Shown: positions 31,342-48,651 of the stretch, piece by piece
Layout: every line of letters begins with the position of its first letter
How positions within the stretch are numbered: position 1 is the first letter of the stretch
Source of the DNA: Aculops lycopersici
Taxonomy: Eukaryota; Arthropoda; Arachnida; Trombidiformes; Eriophyidae
Direction of reading: 5' to 3'
NCBI GenBank assembly: GCA_015350385.1
Contig: WNKI01000002.1
Location: 2,686,833-2,750,832 of the forward strand
DNA: 64,000 nucleotides
The notes under the pieces: model-generated
Seen by the model: only the letters and a program-made list of their open reading frames with translations
Database searches by the model: none
What the model was told of the DNA's origin: nothing
Translations under genes and position numbers: made by a program

Positions 31342-33269
31342 ATCTTTGGAATTGAGCGGAAAGTAATGAGCGCGTCTTTAGCTTGTTGCTATGTGTTGAT
31401 GTCTATGTTGATAGACTCTTTAATTATTGATTGACTCAAGCCTACTCTTAGTAGACTACCAATGTTTCTAATAGACTAGCCCACTGAGGTGAGGGTCGAG
31501 TGGTTCGAGTAGCTCGAGTGGCTCAAGCTTAGGAGAGAGAAAGAGAGCGAGACAAGTGGTTGCTATTGTTTGGCGCGTTACTGTGTTGTTATTGTTAGTT
31601 TGTTGCCTTTTTGTTGATTTCTTGATGAGCTTCAATGTTGTTGATGGTATTGTTATTGTTTTTGTTTTTGTTGATATTGATGTAACATGAGCGCGAATGC
31701 TCACGTTGGGTTGCTCTAATTTGCTGCAGGCATGCGAAATATACTCACAAATTAGATGGCGACCAAGAGATAAGTAGCGAGAAGATAAAGGGGCAATCGC
31801 GATGTCTATACCAATGAATGGATTCAGGGCGAAACAAGTGGTCTAACAAGTTGCTGCTCAAGATCGTTGAAGATCAGATGTCCAAGAGTCGAGAAGAATC
31901 CAATAGAGAAAGGGATAGAGACCTCAGAGGATATCTGATGGCACAGGAGGAAAAAGTGTTGAGCTCATCACATACTCCTTTGAGCCATTAGCATGTAAGG
32001 GAGATTATCATTTGGGTCGCAAGACTTACGACTACTAACCACTGAGGTCTAAGACTTTGAGACATTGAGGTATGAGACACAAGGCGGTGTACGAGTGTGC
32101 ACTTTGATCCCATCGATCTACCATTGCACTTGGTTGTCATCTAAATCGTCAAATTTTGTTACATTTATCGATGCATTTAGAATATACGTAAACGATGACG
32201 ATGAGGAACTGATAATCTTCTGCTATGCTACTAGCCTGAGACACTGAGACCATTGCAAGTTGAAGCAGCAGCGACTGCATGGCGAGCTTGCCATCGAGCT
32301 CTGCGCCCCCTCTCGGCTGACTCCCCCCTTTCTTCAAAGGGGGCGGAGCCGTCGCTGTTGTTTCTGTTGTAGCCATCGCCGAGGTTGATTTTGCGTGAGA
32401 CACATGTTGGTGATTCGATTGCGCTGTGCAACATGGGACTCCTCGGCCGTTGACGCCGCCGTCGACTACGGAGACATTGTCGCCTAGCTCCTTGCGCTCC
32501 TCGCACCTTCCAATCGAATGGCTCGTTCAATGATAGCTGGCTATTGGATGAGCTGCTGAATGGATGCACTTAACCTGCCGCCGCGGTTGACGAGAGGTAA
32601 TTTTTTGTTGTTGACTAGTTGTGCTCATGCGCGTGGGTTTTAGGCAAAAGTCCTATGGGCATGACCACGAGGAAGGGCCAGCTTTTCCATTGCTGGTTCA
32701 CTAGTCTACGTAGTAGCACCACTATTCTCAATGGAAAGCTACGTAGCCTTAGCCAACCGCCTAGAGAGCTAACTAGGAGAGATTGTTGCGCACAGAGTTG
32801 CGGCGCGAGTCTGCGAGTTTGCGGCTTGGCGACCTTGGTAGATGTAGAAACATGGAGCCAAAGCACAACAAACAATGATAACAACAAACTAAGAAAACAA
32901 ATTGTGTAGATATATACTTTAGTCGTTACATGAGTCTATTCTAGAAGATATGGAAGAGTAATAGAGCAAACAACCACCACAACGACGACTAAAACGACGA
33001 AGAAAAAGGCGAAGCCAAATGAGCATTCAATTCTTTATCCTAATAAGAGAAATAGCTTAGTTACAATGGAGTAAATGATAGGATTAGAGAATAATAACTT
33101 GAATCAATCATATTATTGGCCAATCAATAATTGAGCTTCATATTAGAGTTAGAAGGAATTACAATTTCAAGAATTTTTAAAGACGAAACGGAACAGTATT
33201 GAAAGGATTCAATTTTGAAGAGACCTCAACAAAAGAGAAGAGACCACAAAACCGACCACAAGCCGCACC
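31342..33269. other. shared upstream region of divergent GMC and sorbitol dehydrogenase genes
   Basis: 1.9 kb with no recognised gene. It contains a perfect 8-bp stem with 4-nt loop at 32324-32343. As the only sequence between two divergent start codons it probably includes both promoters. Confidence 0.55.
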
Positions 33270-34517
33270 ATGACTCCAGCTATTCAAACAAACGGAACCA
33301 CAGCCACAGCAGAAGCTGTAACCGCGGCAGTGCCGCAACAAGTGGCCAGTGCGAAGCAACAATTGTTAAAGGATAACCAGAATGGCACCAAGTGCAATCT
33401 AACGCTTGTTTTGCACGAAAAGTTGCGCATGGAATTAGAGCAGAGGCCGCTGCCACCAAAGCCAAAGGAAAACGAGGTAACACTTGCCACTCATACGGTT
33501 GGAATTTGCGGTAGCGATGTCAAGTATTGGCAACAGGGAAAGATCGGAGATTTTATCTTAACTAAACCCATGATTTTGGGCCACGAAACTAGCGCCATTG
33601 TAATTGATTGCGGCGAGAAGGTTACCTCACTTCAACCTGGCGACAAGGTTGCCGTTGAGGTGGGACTGCCCTGTTCAACTTGTAGCGTTTGCCGCAGCGG
33701 CAAGTACAATCTGTGCAACCAAATGGCCTTTGCTGCAACGCCACCCTACGATGGAACCCTAACCAGGTACTTCAATCATCCGGCAAACTTTTGCTTCAAG
33801 CTACCCGAAACTGTTAGTCTCGAGGACGGCGCCCTACTAGAGCCGATGGCCGTTGCAGTGCACGCCTGCCAACGGGCGCCCATTAAACTGGGCGACGTAG
33901 TGCTGGTTTGCGGCGCCGGTGCCGTGGGCCTGCTGTCGATGTTAACCGCAAAGGCGTTTGGCGCAAGTCATGTGATTGTAACGGATGTTCTGGACAATCG
34001 CCTTGCATTTGCAAGGAAACTCGGAGCCGACGCTACCTTTAGGGCCGACCGCCAGACGAAGCCCATCGAGTTGGCAGGTCAAGTGCGCGCCTATGCCCAA
34101 AAGGTCAAGCCCAATGTGTCGGGAGTTGACGTGGTGCTCGAGTGTTCGGGTGCCGAGGCGTCGCTCAATTTGGCCATCCAATCTGCAAACGTTGGCGCCC
34201 AAATAGTTTGCGTTGGTTGCCAACCAGACCAGGTAACTGTATCACTCAATAGCGCAATAATGCAAGAGATCGACATTAAGGGAGTCTTCAGATACCGCAA
34301 CTGCTACCCGCTGGCCATGTCCCTGGTCGAATCCGGCAAGATTAACCTGAAACCACTGGTCACTCATCGCTTCCGGTTGGAGGATTCCATTGACGCCTTT
34401 GAAACTTGTTGTCGCGGTGAGGGTGTTAAAATTTTGATCAGGTGCATGGACGACAACCGAGCCACTAATAATATCACCATGAACAACAATCACATTCAAC
34501 AGGAAGCCGAGAACTAG
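33270..34517 (+). CDS. sorbitol (L-iditol) dehydrogenase, zinc-dependent MDR family
   Basis: A single exon of 415 codons. It has the catalytic zinc site (G-I-C-G-S-D at about 78-83, G-H-E-T at 104-107, L-E-P at about 190-192) and the nucleotide-binding C-G-A-G-A-V-G-L near 212. An Asp after the second strand (V-T-D-V) fits NAD preference. The C-terminal V-F-R-Y-R-N-C-Y-P and L-V-T-H-R-F stretches match animal SORD. It converts sorbitol to fructose in the polyol pathway, in the cytosol. It has C-S-T-C-S-V-C-x7-C at about 135-149, the full structural zinc cysteine set that vertebrate SORD has lost. It starts with about 40 extra residues before the usual family start; the ATG at 33270 sits in a good context (GCACCATGA), so I kept it. 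No introns are seen. Confidence 0.96.
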   Translation: MTPAIQTNGTTATAEAVTAAVPQQVASAKQQLLKDNQNGTKCNLTLVLHEKLRMELEQRPLPPKPKENEVTLATHTVGICGSDVKYWQQGKIGDFILTKPMILGHETSAIVIDCGEKVTSLQPGDKVAVEVGLPCSTCSVCRSGKYNLCNQMAFAATPPYDGTLTRYFNHPANFCFKLPETVSLEDGALLEPMAVAVHACQRAPIKLGDVVLVCGAGAVGLLSMLTAKAFGASHVIVTDVLDNRLAFARKLGADATFRADRQTKPIELAGQVRAYAQKVKPNVSGVDVVLECSGAEASLNLAIQSANVGAQIVCVGCQPDQVTVSLNSAIMQEIDIKGVFRYRNCYPLAMSLVESGKINLKPLVTHRFRLEDSIDAFETCCRGEGVKILIRCMDDNRATNNITMNNNHIQQEAEN

Positions 34518-35356
34518 ATGAGAGAAAACATGATTTTAATCAATATCATGATCAGTATTATTATTATTATTATAATCATTATATAATAGTATCATATTAT
34601 AGTATCCAGCATAACGGGTTTAGCTGGACACGAACCAGATGAGGGTGAATCGGAAGGTGGAGAAGAAGAGGGAGCATTAGGGTAGTGATACAAGCTTAAG
34701 TGGTTTAGTGTAGGCGGAGGGGAAGGGGATCCCATCAGCTCAGTTAAGGTTCAATGGAACTCTCATTCTTCCACTTCCGCTTCCTCCTCGCGCCTCAACT
34801 TGTATATCAAATAATCAGCTCAAGCTTAATATTCAATTCGACTAAATCCGATGTCATGTTTATCATTCCAGTTCCTCAATTTTTCCTCTCTTTCTCTCTC
34901 CTTTGAGCCTCTGTTTGGTTGCCCTAATTCAATTTTATATTAGATTCATCATCATCTTCCCTCTTCTGCTTGATTGTTGAGTTGGTTTCCTCTCGTATAA
35001 ACCGAGAGTCTCGAGATTCTTTCCATTCATTGTTGGTAGTTATTAGTAGGTGGGTGTTGTTATTGTTAGTTTGATTCTGCTATTAGCATCAGTAGACATT
35101 CTGTTTGTTACAAATGATTCCAAGTCCCTGTGTCTGTTTGTTTGTGTGTTGAATTTAATTCTGTCTCTGTGTGGGCGTCAGGTAATAGTGGTGACTAAAT
35201 AAGTGTCAGGTGATTGTGCTGTCACATAATGGTGATGGTGGTTTCAGTCTAGTGATTCGTTTACAAGCTATATGTTAATAATGATATCAGTAATAGTAAT
35301 ATTAGTTGTGTACAATACTGATGAGCGGCAAAACTGCCTCTGATCCAGACTCAGTG
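34518..35356. other. intergenic region, convergent 3' ends
   Basis: AT-rich sequence between sorbitol dehydrogenase (+) and the last igloo-like exon (-), with ATT runs near 34556. No gene is recognised. Confidence 0.55.
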
Positions 35357-35539
35357 TCACTTTTCTCCGTCCTGTGGCGCCACTTCCGCCTTGCCACCGG
35401 CCGCCCCATCGCCGGCCGAGTCGCCACTTCCTCCTAACTTGCCCTCGAGCTCCTTGCGAGTTTTGTAGCCCTTGAATCCGGCCTGTATCTTGGTAGCCGC
35501 CCGCTCGGCCTCCTCTTCGGGCAGGTTGCTGGCTACAGC
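35357..35539 (-). CDS. igl: igloo/neuromodulin-like IQ protein, last exon (second IQ motif)
   Basis: The acceptor CTTGCAG ends at 35540, and the exon reads in phase 0 from A-V-A-S-N-L-P-E-E-E. It contains A-A-T-K-I-Q-A-G-F-K-G-Y-K-T-R-K-E-L, an IQ motif nearly identical to that of vertebrate neuromodulin (GAP-43) and of fly igloo. It ends with a Gly/Ala/Asp-rich tail and a TGA stop. IQ motifs of this class bind calcium-free calmodulin. The joined protein with the two upstream exons would be about 345 residues; further small exons in the 5-kb intron cannot be excluded. Confidence 0.88.
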   Translation of the reverse strand, partial: AVASNLPEEEAERAATKIQAGFKGYKTRKELEGKLGGSGDSAGDGAAGGKAEVAPQDGEK

Positions 35540-40680
<5,141 letters not shown>

Positions 40681-41039
40681 GTTGTTGTTTGTGGTCGCCT
40701 CTGGTGCGGCCGACGATGAGCTTGCCATTTTGCTACTGCTATCGCTAGTATTATTATTACTATTATCGTTCACTTGAATGCCAGCTACTCGTTTGTTAAG
40801 CTCAGACTCTTCCTCGGAGCTAAGCTTCTTTTTTGCCGCTTCCTCTCCCCTAACTTCCGGTTGATTCTTCACTTGACTTGTGCTAATGCTACCACCGTTG
40901 ACAACACCACTTGCACTCGCTTCTGGCGCTGCCGGCTTTTTGGACCTGAACTTTTTGCCCCTAAATGTGGATTGGATCTTCAGAGCCGCTGATTCGACCG
41001 CCTTCACGTCCTCCTCTGTCTCTATGAAGTCCAGTCCCT
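40681..41039 (-). CDS. igl: igloo/neuromodulin-like IQ protein, middle exon (first IQ motif)
   Basis: The acceptor AACAAACAG ends at 41040 and the donor AAC|GTAAGT starts at 40680. The phase-1 join to exon 1 gives E-G-L-D-F-I-E-T-E-E-D-V. This leads into A-A-L-K-I-Q-S-T-F-R-G-K-K-F-R-S-K-K, an IQ motif followed by basic residues. The rest is a Ser/Asn/Ala-rich acidic segment typical of the disordered GAP-43 family tail. The exon ends in phase 0, which fits the last exon. Confidence 0.85.
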
Positions 41040-43995
41040 CTGTTTGTTGGTGTGGGATTTTTATTTAAATTTAAATTTAACAGTTAATTAGAATTGTGTG
41101 CTTTTTATCCTTACTCTCACTCTCCGAATGCACTTTTGGATGGTCACAAAAAGAATCGCAGATGAAGTGGAAGTGAGATAGATTGAGAGAAAGATGAGAT
41201 CAAATGAACAAAGTGCCGCTCGCTTATTTACCTAAATTTGGTGCAATAGCCATTTTAATAGAGTCCTCGACTAATTATTGGTCTAGCGAGGGGACTAAAA
41301 TTATAACACTCAAGATGGGGCCGATTAGAGGGAAAAAACGACACCCTCAACGGTAAAGGGGCAAGCGGATAATTTGGTTGCTCGAGTTTTAAGGCTTCGC
41401 TCGTTGATTTGCTCGTTCGCTTAAATTTGAACGCGTGCGAAATTCGAGATGGCACTTGAAATTTGCAACCTTGTTGGCTTCTAACTCGCTCCCTCGATTA
41501 GCATATAAATGTCTATTATGATTGATGCAGCAGCTTGCTGAGTTTTTACTCAAAGTTCAGTTTAGGTGACACTGCGACTTTGAATGCTACTACTTCCACT
41601 GTGCTAGCAAGTGAAACGGTTGAGTTCAAGTTCAACTTTAAACTGACGGAGCCACTGGAGCTTCTCGCACTGGACCTCAAGCTGCGAAGTGGCAAACGAT
41701 TTTTAACTTGCTGACTCGCTAGTTGTCCAACTAAATTGAGAGTGAAATGCGTGCCAATATATTCTGATGCTTTTGCTCGCGTCAGACTATTGATTTGAGT
41801 TTTGCTCTTGATCGCTTGTTCTCGTTTGGAGTCGTAGTTGTCGCTGGCAAGTGGCTTCGGTCGTCGATAATTCGCAGTCTAATTATAGCTATTGAGCTCG
41901 CTTGTTCACTTAAGTTGCGTGTCTATCCAACTGTCGCTTCGACTGTTTGCTGCTTTTCTCGCTTCAACTGGCTCGCTATCCAACTGCGAATGCCAGCACC
42001 AACGACGACGCCGAGGAGCCAAGTGGACAAGCCAGATAATTGGCCGCGCTCCGGAGTTGGTGGCGTGTGCTGCGCGCGCAACCCTTTCCACTGTGACGCA
42101 ACAAACAGACCAAAAGGAAGGAGAGGTAAAATCAGCTGACTGTTAAGCAGTGGTTGCTTAGCAGTCAGCGACTTGCTTAACTGATGGATGATAGCCAAAC
42201 GAGCAGACAGAAAGACAAACTCTCGTCTTCTTTCCGAGCCTCAATTTGAGCTAAAACTGCTACTTCCTGTTCCTCACTTGCACTAGTTGAGTTGCTTGCC
42301 AATTCAATATCAAGTGAACAGACGCGGAAAGCTGATGACTTTTGAGGAAGAGTCGGTAGTAGTAGTAGCAACTTGCCAATTTACTCGCTTGCCAAAATGA
42401 GCAACCTCCCTGGACCTTGGTGCTGCCAATTGGAAGGCAAATAGTCGCCTTGCTGGACCCACTACAACGATGACCAGTACCACTACAAGCAAGGGGGAAC
42501 TCACAGAAACTGTACAAAATGGTCATGGTCGTTAGAGTTGACGACAAGTCGACTCTTTCTCATGATCAGCGGACCTCAAAGACTGCAAACTGCTACTTTT
42601 CTCCCCTTTCTCGTCGCCACAAATGGCCAAACACCCGCCCAGAACCCAAGTGCAAGTTGCTTGGAGTATTGAGCCAGCTTGGCAGAGCTGTGAGCCGAAT
42701 GGTCGCAGTTGGACGTCGGAGGCAAGTTTGGCAAAGTTTCGTCTCGGTTCTCACTGGTCCTGCCATCATGATGCTAATGTTAGCACACACGAATGCAGCA
42801 TACATACACACAGGAAGCGGAGGAGTGCTAGCCTCTTCGCCAGTGGAGGTGCAGTCGCGCAGCTACAAAGTCGCTATAGTCCGTTGAGTTAGCACGGCGC
42901 TACAAGCGGCGCGACCAGGCGGATGAGCGGGAGTCAGCGAGAGAAAGCCAAATGAAGCTGCGAGACTGCCACTGAATGGACGAGCAAAAACTTGCCAAGC
43001 AACAAAATCCCCATCTCCCATAGTCTATGTGGCATTTTCAGGCGTCAGCAGGCGAACGACAATAACTTTGCCGCGACCCAAGCGCAACTGGCCAACACCG
43101 GACGTGCTCCTGTTCAGTCGGCCCACTTCCGCCACGGACTCGCTTGACGCTTCGCCAGCGTGGCGTTGCTTGGACGCAATTATGACGGCTAGCCAGGCGA
43201 GTTTTGTGGATGTGCTGCTCATAGTAAAGCTTTGCCAACTTAGACACAGACACAGACTAGTCTACGCCAAGCAGACGCTGCAATTCAGTGGCGGGCGAGA
43301 CGATTTTACGACTTGCAGCTCCCTTTTAGGTTGCTGACAGCAGAGGAGCAGCGGTAACAGCAACAAAAAACACCATATACCACAACAACAGGCAATAGCA
43401 ACATAGCGACAACACCAAACAAGACCAGACTACTTTCTGCTTGCTGGTGATGGTGATGGTGCTGGTGGTGATTCCCCTAACGGTGAGTTGTTTCCATACC
43501 GAATGGAACGCTATGGAACGGCTACAATATTGGCGAGTTGCTTTTCGCTCGTCTTGTTGCCAAACGCTGGCAAGGCGCAACGACCACTACTAACTTTGTT
43601 TGCACGTAACTCGAGCCAAACGGCCAGTTTGTGCTCAGAGTAAGAGTAAGGAGAAGAAGTGAGAGCTTAGCTCAACTCGCCACTTGCTTTGACCTTGAGC
43701 CGCATTTTGTCGACTCAACATGAGAGCCAGTCCAACTTCCGAGTTAAGTCAAGTTAAGTAAAGTAAAGTTGAGTCTCTGCTTCTACTAAGACTGCCGCTG
43801 ACTCGGTTGACGTTGGAGCCTCTAGAGTCAGGCAAACGATTGTGTTGGACGATCAACATAATGCCGTTTCGCTCCTGGATCCATTAATGCATTGCGCAAC
43901 GCTTCGGCTCACCCCGTCGGCCACCGCTTCCTAACATGCCGACCGCCGTTGACTCGGACCGATCGACAGACTTGGAGACAGGGCCGTTAACTTAC
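41040..43995 (-). other. igloo-like intron (3 kb)
   Basis: Non-coding, with no recognised exon or RNA gene. The frames in it overlap on both strands without family similarity. Confidence 0.55.
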
Positions 43996-44491
43996 CTTTG
44001 AGCTTTTGTAATCTAATTGCCGGATCTTCGACCTCCCGATGCTTTTGCTTCTCGTTTGCTCCATCATCGTCATTAGTTCTAATATTATTATTGTAATTTC
44101 CGGTGCTTCCATCGGCTCGAATTGACGCTACCTCCTCTGATGGCTTCCTCTCCTGCTCTTGCTCCTCCCTTATACCGCTTCCCTCATTCGCTTGGTGTTG
44201 CTTGTTTTCATCCAACGCCAACTTCCGGTCCACATCTACTCTACCACCGCCGCCACCATCACCACTACCGCTACTCACTGTAACCGCGTTAGTCTTTGAA
44301 CTCTGCACATCGGACGGTTGCGGCTTCGACGGATTCCCTTGCTGCCGCTGGCTATTTAACTTCCGCTCGTCCACTTCAATGGAATCGACGGACTGGATTC
44401 TAGTGACTTGACCTCGTCTCACGCGCCTGGCACAGCCGCCGGTCGCTTCGTTGGCCAGATTTGCGGCGCTACCCGAATTGCAGTTGCCCAT
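43996..44491 (-). CDS. igl: igloo/neuromodulin-like IQ protein, first coding exon
   Basis: The start gives M-G-N-C-N-S, a textbook N-myristoylation signal with an adjacent Cys for palmitoylation, followed by a basic patch (A-R-R-V-R-R). This fits plasma-membrane anchoring as in GAP-43-type proteins. The rest (to residue 165) is hydrophilic, with Gly, Asn and acidic runs, and predicted to be disordered. The donor CAAAG|GTAAGT at 43995 ends the exon in phase 1, matching the acceptor at 41039. Assignment to the same gene as the IQ exons rests on strand, phase match and composition. Confidence 0.75.
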
Positions 44492-45600
44492 TTCAATCTC
44501 TGATCATTCGTCGCTCACTTGCAACTCATGCACTTAACCAGACTATCTGCGTCATCATTTTGCATCTCTTCTCTGGTTGCTCATAATCTAACTCACAATC
44601 TCGCCCTCAACTTGGCACACATTAACTATCTCTCCTAAAGGCTTAAAAAGTTTTTCTCGTGAACACTTCGAGCGCTAAAAGTCAACTGAGCTCCAGTTAG
44701 TCGAACGAAAATAAAAAACTTGCTCAGGTGACCACAGACCGCAGGAACTAGCGAAAAAGTCTAGTCTCAAACGAAGTTGGAGCTGCCAGGTGCAACCTGG
44801 CAACGTGGCCAAACGAATTTCAACTACTTTCATGTCGCTCACCCTCCGGCCATTCAAGTCTACGCGAGTGAATGGCATTGATACTTCTACACCGTGGGAG
44901 GACATAGCGACTTTGGGAAAGACTGCATCTGCTGCAAGTGGTCGAGTTTCTCGATACACTCTCACCATTCCCCTCTTGCTTAGTCGAAGTGGTAGAGGTT
45001 GTTCACTCTGCTCGTGGCGATGGTCGAACCGCAGTTACGCAAGCATCTAATGGACGCCAGACGCGACTTTAATTGGTGCCTTAAGGATAGAATGAGGCAA
45101 TCAGCTGCGAACCGGGCGCTAGCTGGACAAGCGCTACGTTCATCCATCTCCATGGCGACGGCAAATTTCTAACCCATGGCCCGGATGGCCAGCAGAGTTG
45201 CCGTCAGAGTGAGTCCTATTCATTGCAAAACAAGTCGGTTTTCTGCAAGTGAATCTAACGCGCGCGAAACCAACGGAAAATAATTTATCACTGACAGAAG
45301 GGACTTCAAGTTCAAATTTAACAAAAAAGTTATAGTCTATCTGCTCTCTGTTCTCGAAACTGAGGGAGATGGTTACAACTCAGTTTTCGATACTGATACT
45401 AACAGGTAATCGAAAATCAAGAAGTGATTCATCTCAAAAACCACTCTTGGAGAGACCCAGCGAGGAGTGTAGATAGTACATCCAGCGATGTGCTCAACTA
45501 CAATCTATCCGGACGATTAACGGTGTGAAACGCGGCTTTAAACAATTACGACAGGCAGTTAAATATTACTCATGAATCAAGGAGCAAGTGTCGAAAAAGC
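44492..45600. other. upstream region of the igloo-like gene
   Basis: About 1.1 kb with no recognised gene. It probably contains the igloo-like promoter and 5' UTR, but no clear TATA or initiator element was identified. Confidence 0.45.
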
Positions 45601-47409
45601 TCCCGAGGTGGCGTTGCTGAAACCCAGAAAAAGAGAGAGCTAATGACGGGGTAATTCGTCGATGATACTGACGCGCCATCTGTTGGATAGAATCATAAGG
45701 TGTCGAATGTTATGTATTGCGCAAGTAAAGGGGAATTATATGTTTTTTCCCCTCTCTCATGATACATACAGGTGCCTCAGTAATGTCTCGCACCGACCTA
45801 GATTTCACCCCCAGGTCCAATTTTCTTCCTGCTCTTTCTCTTCACCTGTCTTGCTTTACGTAATTAATGATTTTATAATTGATCTAAATAAACTATTCTT
45901 TGCAAATCTAAACAAATACTATTATCGTTCACAATAGATTCTCGACAGTTTCGCGCCATCATTTATTACTATAGCCGCCAAAATAAGATGCCCAAAGAGA
46001 TCCACAAAATTTCGGTGGAAAAGTAGCGCGATGCAGCTGATAGAAAATAAAGAAAAACTTGAATAGAAGGAAACTATTGAGGATCTTTTTCGTGTTGTCT
46101 CCTCGGAAGTCGAAAAACAACTAGTTTATTTTTGCATTGGTTACATGAATTTATACTTTTGGTTTTACTCTGATTTCTGTTGCGCGACGCAGCGTCGACA
46201 CGCCCATTTCTGGGTGTTGTTGTTTATGGATGGAAAGGGGAGAAAAGGGAAGAAGATAAAGGGAAAGGAGTTTTCTACTAGTTTAAAAAATATTTTTGTA
46301 TTTTTTTATATGTCTATTCGGGTGTTCTTTAGATTTCGACCCCGCTGGTTTGGTAAGTTCATCATTCAGTTTCTAGTGCTCAACAAGTGAACAACTAACA
46401 GTATAATTCCAACTAACCAGTTTCCTCACTCCTTCCTCACCATTAGCCCAGGACTAGCCATGGACCCCTACTCCTCGCCAGAACAAATGGACACCTCCAG
46501 CAGTCATGAACCAGGATCCCAGCTCTCCACCGCGTCTACCGAGCTTTATGACCCTCCAACGGAACTGTTCAATTTTTACACGAAATGAGGCTCCATGTCA
46601 GGAAAAGGGAAAAGACGTATTGGCGATTCATTTCTTTGTTTTGCCTCTCCCCTCCTGTGTTCAAAAGGAGGCGCATCTTATAATAGCGTTCACAGGGTGT
46701 GTTAAAGTTTTAATTTGGACTGACTAGTCCGATTTTATTTCAACCATTTTATACAAAAAAATCTCGTCGTCGGCTGGCTGTTGCTGGGAGAAAGTTGGTC
46801 GTCGCTACAGCGCAGCCGCGACTAGAGCTGCTCTGGCTCTTACTTCTTTACAGTGTGTGAGCCTCACCCACAAGAGCGCGAAAGGCTTGGCGTCGCTTCA
46901 AAACCGGCAGCGGCCGAGAATACTTTGTGAAGAAACCCGTTGTCAACAAAGCATGCAACATCATGCGTACGCATTACATCCCATGCGGAAATTATCTATG
47001 AATATGATTTTGTTATCTACTCTATTCTATCTTATTAAATCCATATTACAACGATACTTGAATATTCAATTAATCCAATGACGTCTAGTGAAGACTCAAA
47101 AATCAACTAGGCTTATCAGCCATCTCCTCGATCGGGCAATATTCCATCACGGACACCAACTGTCAACCTGAAACGGACGATGCTAGCCCGCTTTTGGTTT
47201 TGCAACCTCATAGTTACAAAACGAGGCTGACAAGCCAACCCCGACCAGCGGTCAAGAACACCAAAACAGACGAACCGATTGTGATCGATGAATGGTTCCG
47301 TCCAAATACCCCACCTGGACTCGACCGACAGATAAGGAACCATCTGACCCCAATTCTTGGAGCTTGGTTGAAGGACGATTCCTCATTCCGAGGGTCCGGC
47401 TAACGATCA

Positions 47410-47700
47410 AACCATAGACCCTGGGCCAAATTTGCAGAGAGAACCCGCTACGCTACTACAGTTTACGTAACGGTAGAAGATAGCTTTGGAACCACAATCG
47501 AAGTCAAGATGGAACACTTCGATGTATGGGATCTATCAAATGACAGAACTCTACTCACACAGTGGTGGTGCGATCTAGGTGTGTCTGGAAGGTCTAGATT
47601 GACAAATATGCCAATTTGGAGAGATTATATAAGCACAATATTAGTGGAATGCAAGGGGGTCGCCGAGCCTGTATTTGGCAACCAAGCTGGCACATCGTGA
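47410..47700 (+). pseudogene. decayed frame, possible retroelement piece
   Basis: A continuous frame of about 95 codons reads A-E-R-T-R-Y-A-T-T-V-Y-V-T-V-E-D and M-E-H-F-D-V-W-D-L, ending at 47700. Its composition looks protein-like. It lies 5' of the broken reverse transcriptase on the same strand. I do not recognise the domain; a gag or protease-region remnant is a guess. Confidence 0.3.
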
Positions 47701-48009
47701 CTCTCATCATGTTACCTATCATCTATTACATGAAAATAAAAACCTTTTCTGCAAAGATACAAAGGAGCTTGAAATTAGAATAGAAATGACCATACATGTC
47801 AGTATGAATGATGCTACCGCCAGCGACGTGCTTTGCGATTAGCGGAATCAATACGGAAGCTGTTCGTTCTCGATCTGGACAGATTTCATTTTCAAAAATC
47901 CACCAAACTATAGAGAGAGCGGGATTGGGACCACTTCAGATCTTGTTGAGAGCATGTTATTGATCGAACTAATCAAAAAAGAATAGAAAAGTAGTGACAT
48001 CGCTTCCCT

Positions 48010-48360
48010 AGCACTCCTTGTTAGTGGTAAACACTACTTCTCTCAAATAGACCAAGTCAGGGTTTTGGCAAGTAGCGATGGAGGAAAATTCACGCCAACT
48101 CACAGCCTTTCGCACCAAAGATGGCCTGTTTGAGTTTAAACGCATGCTCTTTGGTCTGACCAACGCCCCCGCGACTTTTCAAAAGATGGTTAACACAGTT
48201 TTGACTGGGTTAAAGGGAATGAACCTCCAAGTCTTCATCAACGACGTTTGCGTAGCGACTAAAACTCGGCCTGAACACTGAGCCTTATTACAACAACTAA
48301 TCGAAGCAGTAACGAAGGCTAACTTAGAGCGGATTCCATCAAGTTTTTGGGGCACTAGTC
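48010..48360 (+). pseudogene. broken Ty3/Gypsy reverse transcriptase
   Basis: Reads F-W-Q-V-A-M-E-E-N-S-R-Q-L-T-A-F-R-T-K-D-G, then F-K-R-M-L-F-G-L-T-N-A-P-A-T-F-Q-K-M, then V-F-I-N-D-V-C. This is collinear with the RT of the intact element at 58.1-58.4 kb. The catalytic F-I-D-D reads F-I-N-D. The preceding F-S-Q-I-D block is frameshifted, and a TGA follows T-R-P-E-H. It is a dead copy of a related but not identical element. Confidence 0.8.
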
Positions 48361-48612
48361 GGTCACCGCGGCTTTGCTCGCGGCTATATCTGTTTTTCTG
48401 TGCGACTTTTCGGGAAACTGGGCTCCGCTACGCTTTCGCTCCGTGAGGGGCGACCACGGCTCAGCTTGTGAGTAGGGTTCCAGTTGATGACCTAGTCGAC
48501 CCATATTTGGAAGGTAGGGTTTATCCAACTCTCCCCGCAAGCATTGTACCTAGACTAGATTTTGCATAATAATATTGATAACTGTTGATTTAGATCCAAA
48601 AATTGTTAAGTT

Positions 48613-48651
48613 GTTCTTCGTCTAACAAGTTGTAACTTGTAGACGAAGAAC
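48613..48651. repeat. 18-bp inverted repeat with near-zero loop
   Basis: Left arm 48613-48631 and right arm 48634-48651 pair fully apart from one extra base. Such a near-perfect palindrome would form a cruciform or RNA hairpin. It lies between the broken RT and the integrase scrap. Confidence 0.7.

Noticed and set aside
32149..32569. minus-strand frames between the GMC and sorbitol dehydrogenase genes
   Set aside because: Two overlapping frames of low-complexity sequence without similarity; probably part of the shared promoter region.
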